Origin: Anaeromicropila herbilytica
Lineage (GTDB): Bacteria; Bacillota; Clostridia; Lachnospirales; Lachnospiraceae
Direction of reading: 5' to 3'
Assembly (NCBI RefSeq): GCF_016591975.1
Contig: NZ_AP024169.1
Span: 396,001-460,000, forward strand
DNA: 64,000 bases
In this document: positions 37,236 to 45,639 of the stretch, piece after piece
How positions within the stretch are numbered: position 1 is the stretch's first letter
Layout: each line of letters opens with the position of its first letter
Program-made: the position numbers and the translations under genes
The notes under the pieces: generated by a model
The model's input: only the letters and a program-made list of their open reading frames with translations
Database searches by the model: none
Told to the model about the DNA's origin: nothing

Positions 37236-37739
37236 ATGTTAGTTGAAACAGAACGATTAGTAATTACAAAATTAACAATAGATATGTGCGAGGCATTTCA
37301 AAGAAATTCTGTAGACGATGAAAATAGACGTTTTGTACCAGATGAAGTATTTGAGACATTAGAAGATGCACGTAGAACGATGGAATGGTTAATGAAGTCA
37401 TATCAATGTGAAAAAGGCCCTTTTCTATATCCTATACTTTTAAAAGATAAAACGAATATTGGATATGTGCAAGCATGCGCAATTGAAGAAGGATGGGAAT
37501 TAGGATACCATATAGCAAAAGAATATACTGGACATGGATATGCAACCGAAGCGGTTCGTGCGTTTTTACCTGTTATTATGAAGCAATTGAAAACTAATAT
37601 AATCTATGGAATTGTGTTGGAAGAAAATATAGCTTCTCATAAGGTGTTGGAAAAGTGCAATTTTAAACTGGATTATATCGGAATGGGAAAATACCAAGGA
37701 GTGGATCGAGCATTGCGACGTTATATTTTTAATTCATAA
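37236..37739 (+). CDS. GNAT family acetyltransferase (RimJ/RimL-like)
   Basis: About 167 residues from ATG 37236 (AGGAGGAG upstream; the TTG at 37221 is within the ribosome site). It starts MLVETERLVITKL and has AKEYTGHGYATEAVRAFLP (~95-113), then EENIASHKVLEKCNF, the full RimJ-type pattern. Acceptor unknown. Confidence 0.88.
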   Translation: MLVETERLVITKLTIDMCEAFQRNSVDDENRRFVPDEVFETLEDARRTMEWLMKSYQCEKGPFLYPILLKDKTNIGYVQACAIEEGWELGYHIAKEYTGHGYATEAVRAFLPVIMKQLKTNIIYGIVLEENIASHKVLEKCNFKLDYIGMGKYQGVDRALRRYIFNS

Positions 37740-37889
37740 CTTCCGAGTCGAGTGTTATATACTTATTTGTTTGATAAATTATTGTAGAATTGATATTAAA
37801 TTTTTTTAGGTGGGGGTCATAAGCTACCCACCTTTCCTAACTGTGTTACATGTAAGATTTATGGTGTGTTGTATTGGGGGAGTAAGAAA

Positions 37890-38915
37890 ATGAGTAATAT
37901 TATTGTTGAGGTTAATCCTCAAATTGAATTAATGAACAGTATTTTATATACAAGTAACCACGGTGATTTAATACACAATTCAATGGGATTTAACCCGATG
38001 ACTGATATTGAAACAAACTATACTAGAACTATAAAAGAATATTTTCATCCATATAGAGAAAGAGAAATCTATTCTTTTATTGAAAATCTAACTTTAAAAG
38101 GGTTTTTCCTTGGTAGACCAATGGAATTAATGTGCTCCGTTGATGAGCCTCCCTTGTTAAAGCACAATTATGATATATCACAACTTTGTAGACAGTTATG
38201 TGGAGGAGAAGAAAGCATAAATCTTTTGCTAAATTTATTACGGAAGTTTTCAAAAGAGATTGATTATATGAAATTTTTTGAGATTGCAAAAAGTTACTAT
38301 AGTGATCAGGTTGCAGCAGTGCAAAAGCATATTAATAAATACCCATTTGTATTAATTATGGAAGAGTTCTTCGGAAAGAAACAACATTCATACCATTACA
38401 TCCTTACTAATTTATCTAAAGGAAGTTTCGGAATACATTTTAAGAACAGAAATAAATTAGATATGTTTAGTGTTATGTCTCTATTCACTGTTTCTGATAA
38501 TGAGGAGGAAAATGAGTTCTACAGAGGGGCTTTATCTACAAATGTAACAATTCATGAGTTTGCACATCCAATTATTAATCCGCTGACAGAAAAAAATATT
38601 GAACTAGTAAAGAAATATAGTGAAGGATATGAATGGCTGAAACAATATAAACAGCCTAATTTTCAATCAGGTTACGGTGATTGGGATGAATGTGTAAATG
38701 AGTATATTGTACGTGCAGTAGCTATTTATCTTGCTAAGAAATTAGGTGAAAAAGAGTACGGTAACAAGCATTTAAAATATGATATGAAAATGGGATATCG
38801 ATATTTACCTGCGCTGCTTGATAAGTTTCAGTATTATGAAAAACATAGAGATATATATAAAATGATTGATGATTTTTATTCAGAATTAGTTGAAGTATTT
38901 GCCGAAAGGGTATAA
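37890..38915 (+). CDS. DUF4932-like putative metalloprotease
   Basis: About 341 residues from ATG 37890 (GGGGGAG upstream). A HEFAH zinc motif (TIHEFAHPII, residues ~226-235) is followed about 50 residues later by DWDECVNEYIVRA, which could supply the third, Glu, ligand as in gluzincins. No signal peptide is present, so it would act in the cytoplasm. Matches proteins of unknown function in Clostridia. Confidence 0.6.
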   Translation: MSNIIVEVNPQIELMNSILYTSNHGDLIHNSMGFNPMTDIETNYTRTIKEYFHPYREREIYSFIENLTLKGFFLGRPMELMCSVDEPPLLKHNYDISQLCRQLCGGEESINLLLNLLRKFSKEIDYMKFFEIAKSYYSDQVAAVQKHINKYPFVLIMEEFFGKKQHSYHYILTNLSKGSFGIHFKNRNKLDMFSVMSLFTVSDNEEENEFYRGALSTNVTIHEFAHPIINPLTEKNIELVKKYSEGYEWLKQYKQPNFQSGYGDWDECVNEYIVRAVAIYLAKKLGEKEYGNKHLKYDMKMGYRYLPALLDKFQYYEKHRDIYKMIDDFYSELVEVFAERV

Positions 38916-38957
38916 TGCACTATTGGGATTTTGTTTTAAAGAGTATTAGAGAATCTT

Positions 38958-39006
38958 AATGAAGCAGAAATCCTTCTGATTATGTTTGAAGGATTCCTTC
39001 TTCATT
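38958..39006. terminator. Bidirectional terminator-like hairpin
   Basis: Stem AATGAAG-CAGAAATCCTTC with GAAGGATTCCTTCTTCATT between convergent genes (+ strand protease-like and - strand BFD protein). It can serve both directions. The rest of the 260-bp gap up to 39176 shows nothing more. Confidence 0.6.
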
Positions 39007-39176
39007 TAGAATCTCTTATACTTCTTTATCCAAAATCCTAACACGTATATATTATACAGTAATATTCATTAAGAAACTAAAATATGGCATTTATTCAGTG
39101 CCCTCAAAAGGATCAAGGGGGATAATTTATCGTTAAGCATATGGTTTTATGGTATTAGTGAAATCTATTTCGATTC

Positions 39177-39593
39177 TTAGTTCTTTAATAACTGTGCAAC
39201 TAAAGGTCTATTTGCTTCCACACATTGTCCACATCCTGTACCAACTTTAGTTATAGATTGAACTTCCTCAAATGATTTTGCACCATTTTTGATGGCATTC
39301 ACCATATCATTAACAGTAACATTGAGGCAACCGCACACAACTTGGTTTTGATCAATTTTATTCTTTAAGATAATATTATCTACTAATATTTTTACACTAT
39401 CAGTACATCTACCACATCCGGTACTAACTTTTGTAACAGCTTGTACTTCTTCAAATGAATTTGCACCATTTTTTACTGCAGAAATTAGATCTTGTTCAGT
39501 AACTTTCATACAACGACAGACTACCTGGCTACTATTTTGATTATAATTTTTATTTTTTGACTTAAAAAATTTTGATATTAGTGTATTAAACAT
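39177..39593 (-). CDS. Tandem BFD-like [2Fe-2S]-binding domain protein
   Basis: 138 residues with two near-identical BFD domains (~25-72 and ~83-130). Each has the cluster ligands CRC/CGC and, about 33 residues later, CGRC/CGQC: VVCRCMKV...GCGRC and VVCGCLNV...GCGQC. BFD domains pass electrons to ferritin-type or nitrite reductase enzymes; standalone tandem copies are less usual, and no partner is adjacent. A short basic N terminus precedes them. AGGAAGGA is the ribosome site, and a palindrome overlaps its promoter region. Confidence 0.85.
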   Translation of the reverse strand: MFNTLISKFFKSKNKNYNQNSSQVVCRCMKVTEQDLISAVKNGANSFEEVQAVTKVSTGCGRCTDSVKILVDNIILKNKIDQNQVVCGCLNVTVNDMVNAIKNGAKSFEEVQSITKVGTGCGQCVEANRPLVAQLLKN

Positions 39594-39670
39594 TTCTATA
39601 ATTCCTTCCTGTTGTTTCGATATTATTATTATTCAGTATTTACATTATTTAAAACTATATTTATACAAAC

Positions 39671-39698
39671 TTGTATATTACTAATTAGTAATATACAA
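39671..39698. promoter_or_regulatory. Operator: 28-bp perfect palindrome
   Basis: Each half is 14 bases with core ATATTACTAATTAGTAATAT. Read on the - strand it overlaps a candidate promoter (TTGGTT, 16 bases, TAATAT), 78 bases before the BFD gene. The same core occurs at 39813. It is a good operator candidate for a dimeric regulator, which is not encoded nearby. Confidence 0.7.
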
Positions 39699-39702
39699 CC
39701 AA

Positions 39703-39737
39703 AATATTAGGTGTATAATCTCTATACACCTGATATT
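39703..39737. repeat. Inverted repeat in divergent intergenic region
   Basis: A 15-base stem (starting AATATTAGGTGTATA) with one mismatch and a five-base loop. It lies between the two operator palindromes and could be another binding site or an RNA hairpin. Confidence 0.5.
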
Positions 39738-39812
39738 TAATAAAACAATTTATATTTAATCCTTATTCACTTAACTTACCATAAGATACTTTTCTTCACT
39801 CATTGACTTAGT

Positions 39813-39832
39813 ATATTACTAGTTAGTAATAT
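39813..39832. promoter_or_regulatory. Operator: second palindrome copy
   Basis: ATATTACTAGTTAGTAATAT, identical to the core at 39671 except the central two bases. It overlaps a + strand promoter candidate (TTGACT at 39803 with TAATAT 18 bases later), 136 bases before the RyR protein gene. Confidence 0.7.
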
Positions 39833-39967
39833 TGTCAAAGACCAATATTTACCACCGTATTACGTTTCGATTCTACTGTATTTCTTATTAAATAACGCAC
39901 ATACTAATCAACAATTATACGTTATTCATTAAAAATAATATTATCAATTAGGAAGTAGGAAATAACT

Positions 39968-42574
39968 ATGCAGAATATAAATAGAAAAATAGTAGTCACA
40001 GGTGATATTAGTATTAATCATCTTCTATGGAGAACTCCTCAGAAAAGTATAAATGGACTAAGCTGGCAGAACTATTCTCATGCACATAGTATCACCTTGC
40101 AAGGAGGTGCTTTACTATTATCAAAATTTGTGATCATGTCGACAGAGGCAACCGTGCTTACCCCCAAGATGCAGGAAATAGATTCTCTGAATAAGGAGAT
40201 CCTACATTCCATGATGGAGCTTGAGTTATTTCCTGTTGATGCTAATACTAATAGTAAAAAGACGTATCGAGTAAATCAATTTCTAGGATTTTCAGGTCCA
40301 TCACATAACAAACCTCTTTTGCTTTCCATTGATATAGATGATACTGACGCAGATTTGGTTATTATTGATGATGAAAATAATGGTTTTAACTCTGAGGAAG
40401 AATACTGGCCAGCAGCCATCAAATCTCAGAAGTCACCCGTAATAATTTATAAGACAAACACTGGAAAGTGTTCAAGCCCATTATTAATGTATTTACTAGA
40501 AAAGCATTTACAAAACACAATTATAATTATTAATGGAGACGATCTACGTTCAAAAGGTGTTAATATCAGTAAGGGCTTATCCTGGGAAAGAACAGCGTTG
40601 GACTTTGTTTGGCAAATTAGTAATAACCCCTCTCTAACGATGCTATCAAAATGCTGTTATCTTATCATCACTTTTGGACTGGAGGGAGCAATCTATTATC
40701 AAAATACTGGAGAATTAGCTCGGTCCCGTTTGTTTTTTTTAACTAATAGGTTTGAAGGTGAATTTGTTAATGAGTATAAAGGGAAAATGTATGGCTTAAC
40801 TTCCTGTTTTGTAGCAGGGCTTGCTCGTGCTGTTGTATCAGAAATAGATCAACCTAATATTCTAAATAGTCTGGATGATGGAATACGGGAGGGAATGGTT
40901 GCAGCGCAAAAATACTTTTCTTTAGGATTTGGTGAAAATGTTGATGAAACTCAATTCCCTAACCCAGCCATTTTTCAAGAAGGAAAAAAAGATTTTATTT
41001 ATAAAGAGCATATTCAAGATGTATTAATAAGAAATTCAGATAATCCAAACTGTCAAGCTTGTTGGTACATTATAAAAGATAAAAGTACAACAAAGCTTTC
41101 GGATATTGCCTATGATATTGTAAAGTATGGTGAGAAAAGGGCACTTCGTTTTATTCCTATTGCTCAGTTTGGTAATCTAAAAGCAGTAGACCGAACGGAA
41201 ATTGAAGGTTATCGCAGTATTAAAAATCTTATGGCAGAATACATCTCAACCTTAAAGGTGAACCGACCTTTATGTATTGCTGTATTCGGAACTCCGGGAT
41301 CAGGGAAATCTTTTGGTGTCACAGAGGTTGCAGCTAGTATATCACCTGGACAGATAGAAAAAATTAATCTTAATTTATCACAATTTGATTCTGTTACGGA
41401 TCTGATTGCAGCATTTCATAGGGTTCGAGATCTTTCATTGGAAGGAAAATTACCACTTGTGTTTTTTGATGAGTTCGATTCTTATTTCGAAGGTAAACTT
41501 GGATGGCTTAAGTACTTTTTAGCGCCTATGCAGGATGGAGTTTTTCGAGAAGGTGATTCTATTCACCCTATTGGAAAAGCAATATTTGTATTTGCAGGTG
41601 GTACAAGCAGTACATTTAAACAGTTTTGTGGCGAAGATATTACCGAAGATAATGAATATAAAAAGTTCTTAAAAGATTTTCAGAACTCAAAAGGGCCGGA
41701 CTTCGTTAGTAGGTTGCGGGGATATGTTAATATTCTTGGTCCAAATCAAACAGATGAGCACTGGGATCAATTATTTATCATACGCAGAGCCATGCTTTTA
41801 CGATCGTTGTTGGAACGTAAGACACCACATCTTATTGGTGATAAAGGGGAAGCGCAAATTGATAATGGAGTAATTCGTGCGTTACTGAAAGTTGCCAGAT
41901 ACAAGCATGAAGCAAGATCGATGGAAGCTATTATGGAAATGAGCACGTTAAATAATGCCAAGAGGTGGGAGCAGTCTCACTTACCATCGAAAGAGCAGTT
42001 GAAGCTTCATGTAGATGAAGAGGAATTTTTAAGACATTTAATGCAGGATACATTTTATAGTGAAAAAATAGATAAGATTTCAGAGGATCTTCATAACAAT
42101 CTCAAAGAATTGAATCCTAAGGAAAGCCAATTAAGCTTATCTTGTTTTCGACTTTGGGAGGATCTGGACGAAGATAACAAAAATGAAATACGAGATAAAG
42201 CACAGCATATACCTTACGCATTGCACAAAATTGATTATGATGTGATATCTGTCAAAGAAAAGCCAGAGGTTATAGAATTTTCAGAAAGAGAATTATATAT
42301 TTTAGCAAAGTATGAGCAAAAACGTTGGTCACTTGATATGAAAGAAAAGGGGTGGACATATGGAAGCGCTATTGATGAGCAGAATAAAATCCATCCTTCC
42401 TTAGTATCTTGGGATAAGCTACCAGAAGGAACCAAGAATATAATGATTAATGAGATTAGATCTTGGCCGAAGATATTAGCGGATTCGTATTTTAAGATAG
42501 AAAAGCTGAAATATCTTTGTTATTGTGAAGTCCATGGATACAACAAAGGAGCAAGAACACTTAATGATATGTAA
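39968..42574 (+). CDS. PfkB-like / AAA+ ATPase / RyR-domain protein
   Basis: 868 residues, unusual architecture. Residues ~1-320 resemble a ribokinase/PfkB fold (start VTGDISINHLLW; FVAGLARAV at ~281), but the catalytic GAGD is replaced by G276-LTS279, so it may only bind a ligand. An AAA+ domain follows: Walker A GTPGSGKS (441-448), Walker B FFDEFD (D501-E502), sensor-1-like FVFAGG and DFVSRLRGY near 590. The C terminus (~772-850) is a RyR domain (AKYEQKRW, GWTYG, HPSLVSWDKLPE). RyR modules in bacteria are predicted nucleotide-signal sensors in conflict systems. It probably acts as a ligand-responsive remodelling ATPase. Confidence 0.75.
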   Translation: MQNINRKIVVTGDISINHLLWRTPQKSINGLSWQNYSHAHSITLQGGALLLSKFVIMSTEATVLTPKMQEIDSLNKEILHSMMELELFPVDANTNSKKTYRVNQFLGFSGPSHNKPLLLSIDIDDTDADLVIIDDENNGFNSEEEYWPAAIKSQKSPVIIYKTNTGKCSSPLLMYLLEKHLQNTIIIINGDDLRSKGVNISKGLSWERTALDFVWQISNNPSLTMLSKCCYLIITFGLEGAIYYQNTGELARSRLFFLTNRFEGEFVNEYKGKMYGLTSCFVAGLARAVVSEIDQPNILNSLDDGIREGMVAAQKYFSLGFGENVDETQFPNPAIFQEGKKDFIYKEHIQDVLIRNSDNPNCQACWYIIKDKSTTKLSDIAYDIVKYGEKRALRFIPIAQFGNLKAVDRTEIEGYRSIKNLMAEYISTLKVNRPLCIAVFGTPGSGKSFGVTEVAASISPGQIEKINLNLSQFDSVTDLIAAFHRVRDLSLEGKLPLVFFDEFDSYFEGKLGWLKYFLAPMQDGVFREGDSIHPIGKAIFVFAGGTSSTFKQFCGEDITEDNEYKKFLKDFQNSKGPDFVSRLRGYVNILGPNQTDEHWDQLFIIRRAMLLRSLLERKTPHLIGDKGEAQIDNGVIRALLKVARYKHEARSMEAIMEMSTLNNAKRWEQSHLPSKEQLKLHVDEEEFLRHLMQDTFYSEKIDKISEDLHNNLKELNPKESQLSLSCFRLWEDLDEDNKNEIRDKAQHIPYALHKIDYDVISVKEKPEVIEFSERELYILAKYEQKRWSLDMKEKGWTYGSAIDEQNKIHPSLVSWDKLPEGTKNIMINEIRSWPKILADSYFKIEKLKYLCYCEVHGYNKGARTLNDM

Positions 42575-42615
42575 TGCTTTTGGTGGTTTTAACTCACTAG
42601 GGTAGTGTATATAAA

Positions 42616-42743
42616 CATTTTCACGCATTGAATTTAGGCCTGCGAGCAAGTCGCAGGCATGGACGATAGTGTGAAATAAAAAACATTTCACACCCTTGAT
42701 TTATATGTCGCCAAAGGCGACAGATGGGAGCTAGTGTGACAAT
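42616..42743 (+). repeat. Two tandem hairpin units
   Basis: Two related ~60-base units. Each has an outer stem (TTTCAC.. with GTGTGA..) and a strong inner stem: GCCTGCGA/TCGCAGGC at 42638-42658 and GTCGCC/GGCGAC at 42707-42721, followed by a similar TGG-AG-TAGTGTGA tail. They may be REP-like repeats or a small structured RNA; no ORF is supported. Confidence 0.55.
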
Positions 42744-42770
42744 TTAGAAGTCTTAATACTTTCCATATAT

Positions 42771-42804
42771 AAAGCCCACAAGCTGTTAACTTGTGGGCTT
42801 TATT
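42771..42804 (+). terminator. Rho-independent terminator
   Basis: A 12-base stem (AAAGCCCACAAG with CTTGTGGGCTTT) closes a seven-base loop and is followed by ATTAT. It ends the RyR transcript or the RNA made over the hairpin repeats. No gene is visible in the 250 bases that follow. Confidence 0.85.
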
Positions 42805-43054
42805 ATCAGATCAAGCAATAAACCTTTCATCAGATAGTTTGATTGACTGTATAAAAGATAATTGTTTACTTGCATCAATTATGAATAAAGGGTAAAGGCT
42901 ATCTTTTTGCTTTTAATATAGTTACGACTTATAGAAAAATGAAGATAAGACAGTTCTACTTGACTGGATTAATATGGAAGAGTTATTATTTGCTTAATGC
43001 ATTAAATATAGATTTTAAATTTAACCAAGTGTAAGGAGAAAATGGAGGAACAAA

Positions 43055-44068
43055 ATGAGTGATGAAAGAGGGGAACAGTCTTTTTTTACTGAAGATTTAA
43101 CAGAACATATTAAGAGAATAACTGCAGGCAAAAAAAGCGTATGTGTAACATGTGGTATTATGCATGTTTCTAAGTATGAACTTAAGCTGTGGGGGAGTGA
43201 AGGTGAAGAGGAATATAGATCGCATAAATATGAAATAGGTTCAATCACAAAGACCATTACAGGAATCCTTATGAGCGAAGCTGTATTAAGTGGTAAAGCA
43301 TTAACAACAGATCGATTGAATAAGTGGATTCCAGAATTGGATAATGATAAGTATTGGCCGACCATTGAACATCTTCTTACACATACATCAGGGTTTCCAG
43401 CAGATGATGAATCATCATTTGATGAGTATGAGTTAGAGGAAGTTAATTGTTATATAAATATAACGAGAGAGAAACTTATACAGCAAATCAATGGACTTAT
43501 TTTAGAAAATATAACATACCGTCCTGAATACTCCAATATTGGTTGTGCTACTATAGGCCTAATTCTTGAACGAATCCATGGAAAAAGTTATAAAGAACTT
43601 GCATATGATGTACTGAACCGATACGGTATGAGCGAGACTGTAGTATATTCGACGGATGATATTGGTTTGCCTGGGATAGGTAGAGAAGGTCGAACTTGTA
43701 GTAATTGGAAATGGCCCGAATCCTGTGCACTTGCCCCTGCAGGTTCCATTATATCAACGCCAGAAGATTTGCTGAAATACGGACAGATTATATTACAACA
43801 AGAAGATTCTGCTGTAAGACTTGCATTAACACCAATAAAACAATATAGTCCTAAAGATAAGCAACCAGTGTTGAAGATAGGATATTTCTGGATGAATCTT
43901 GAGGATTACAATCTTTACTTTCACAATGGAGGGACAGGCTGTTTTAACACCGCGTTAGCAATTGATATGAAGGCAAAGACAGTTATGATATTCTTATCAA
44001 ATAGCTATCTTGAGGAAGATGCTAATTTTATTTTGTCTGAATTACTACATTTAAGAGAGAATAATTAA
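43055..44068 (+). CDS. Beta-lactamase-fold serine hydrolase (class C-like)
   Basis: 337 residues. SxxK (SITK, ~64-67) and YSN (~160) are the catalytic motifs of the penicillin-binding/class C beta-lactamase fold, with HTSG and HNGGTG (~296) as the KTG-like third motif. No signal peptide, so a cytoplasmic esterase or peptidase is more likely than a secreted lactamase. AGGAGG site. Confidence 0.85.
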   Translation: MSDERGEQSFFTEDLTEHIKRITAGKKSVCVTCGIMHVSKYELKLWGSEGEEEYRSHKYEIGSITKTITGILMSEAVLSGKALTTDRLNKWIPELDNDKYWPTIEHLLTHTSGFPADDESSFDEYELEEVNCYINITREKLIQQINGLILENITYRPEYSNIGCATIGLILERIHGKSYKELAYDVLNRYGMSETVVYSTDDIGLPGIGREGRTCSNWKWPESCALAPAGSIISTPEDLLKYGQIILQQEDSAVRLALTPIKQYSPKDKQPVLKIGYFWMNLEDYNLYFHNGGTGCFNTALAIDMKAKTVMIFLSNSYLEEDANFILSELLHLRENN

Positions 44069-44111
44069 TTAAATTTAGGTAAAGTCTGCAGTCTTATAAA
44101 GGGAGGAAATT

Positions 44112-44681
44112 ATGTTACCAGATAGGGAGAAAGCATTCATCTTATTAAATGAGGCATATGAAAGAAATCCTGGACCTTGGAAGAATCATTCCATTGTTGT
44201 AGCAAAATGTGCATATGCTATTAGTAAACAATGTGAGGATATGGACGAAGAAAAGGCATATATCATTGGACTCTTACATGATATTGGTCGAAGGGAAGGT
44301 GTAACGAACCTAGCTCATGTTATTGATGGATATCGTTATTTAATGGCATTTGGATATGATGAAGCCGCTAGAATATGTATCACACATTCTTTCGCAATAA
44401 AGGATATTAATACTTGTATTGGCAATATGGATGTCTCTGATATCGATTTGAAGGAAATATGCGACTTGATAGAAAGGTATGAATATGATGATTATGATAC
44501 ATTGATCCAATTATGTGATAGTATAGCTCTACCAGAGGGACCAGTAAAAATAGAAGTCAGAATGAACGATGTAAAGCAAAGATATGGATGTTATCCGTTA
44601 AGTAAATGGAATAAACACATAGAATTAAAACACTATTTTGAGAAAAAGTCAGGGTTAGACATTGATTTCTTAGAGATTTAG
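44112..44681 (+). CDS. HD domain phosphohydrolase
   Basis: 189 residues with an HD metal site: WKNHSIVVAK (H25), LLHDIGRREG (HD, ~61-62) and H in THSFAIKD. Such small HD proteins hydrolyse nucleotides or other phosphoesters; specificity is unknown. Followed by a nucleotidyltransferase-fold gene 41 bases away, so the pair could act on a common nucleotide. Confidence 0.8.
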   Translation: MLPDREKAFILLNEAYERNPGPWKNHSIVVAKCAYAISKQCEDMDEEKAYIIGLLHDIGRREGVTNLAHVIDGYRYLMAFGYDEAARICITHSFAIKDINTCIGNMDVSDIDLKEICDLIERYEYDDYDTLIQLCDSIALPEGPVKIEVRMNDVKQRYGCYPLSKWNKHIELKHYFEKKSGLDIDFLEI

Positions 44682-44722
44682 AAACTGAATATTTAACTCT
44701 TTCAAATTGGAGGTAATAAAAA

Positions 44723-45532
44723 ATGAATGTTATACATATAAAAGATAAGTTGGTAAGTGATCTGTCAGGAATTGATAAGATTAAAGGAATTGGTCAAACG
44801 GGTGATATGAATGCTGACCTGATACCAGGTAATAGCGATATTGATATGTTTGTATTATGTTCTACGATTCCAACAGAGAATGAAAGAAAAAGTATCTATA
44901 CTAATTATGCAAATGATTATTCAGAATGTATGATGAATGTGTGCAATGGAGGAATATGGGGCTATGGAGACATCTTAATTATTGATGGAATTGATGTCAT
45001 GTTTATGTATTTTACAATTGAAGAAATGGAGCAGTATTTAGACAAAGTCTTAAATGGTGATTATCTAGACAGAGATGGTGGATTCTATCCAACCGGAAGA
45101 TTATCCAGTGTTGAAAATATAAACATATTATACGAAAGTAAGGATGAATGGTCGAGACAAATAGAAAAAGTTAAGAAGTACCCTACCGAGTTGTTCAAGA
45201 AACTGTTTGATTACCATATTTCAAATGTAATAAATGATGAGGATTTAGGAAGAGTCATATTACGAAAAGAGGTAATGTTTTACCACAGCGTGCTAGAAAA
45301 TTCATTAGACCATTTATTGCAGGCACTCTTTGCAGTAAATGCCACCTATTTTCCAAGTAGAAAAAGAAGTGAGCAATACATAAAAGACTTTAAAAATAAA
45401 CCAGTTAATTGTTATGAACGATTAATACATATTATTCAAAATTCTGTTTCAAGCAATACAATAGCAAAGTCAGTGGAGGAATTAAAGAAGATTACCTTGG
45501 AGATGGTGGAAATAGGTAATTCTATATATTAA
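44723..45532 (+). CDS. Nucleotidyltransferase-fold protein (DUF4037-like)
   Basis: 269 residues. GNSDIDMFVL (~36-45) gives the GSxxDxD-type pattern of minimal nucleotidyltransferases, and a helical C-terminal half has the ILRKEVMFYHSVLE helix. The exact family is uncertain. TTGGAGG is the ribosome site. It may be functionally coupled to the HD gene before it. Confidence 0.65.
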   Translation: MNVIHIKDKLVSDLSGIDKIKGIGQTGDMNADLIPGNSDIDMFVLCSTIPTENERKSIYTNYANDYSECMMNVCNGGIWGYGDILIIDGIDVMFMYFTIEEMEQYLDKVLNGDYLDRDGGFYPTGRLSSVENINILYESKDEWSRQIEKVKKYPTELFKKLFDYHISNVINDEDLGRVILRKEVMFYHSVLENSLDHLLQALFAVNATYFPSRKRSEQYIKDFKNKPVNCYERLIHIIQNSVSSNTIAKSVEELKKITLEMVEIGNSIY

Positions 45533-45639
45533 TTAGAAGAGGGAGTATGTAATAAGTGATGAAATTATTACATTACAAAAATAAAAGGAGTAAAGAATTT
45601 ATAGTTTTATGATAAATATTATAAAAGGGGAAATCAAAA

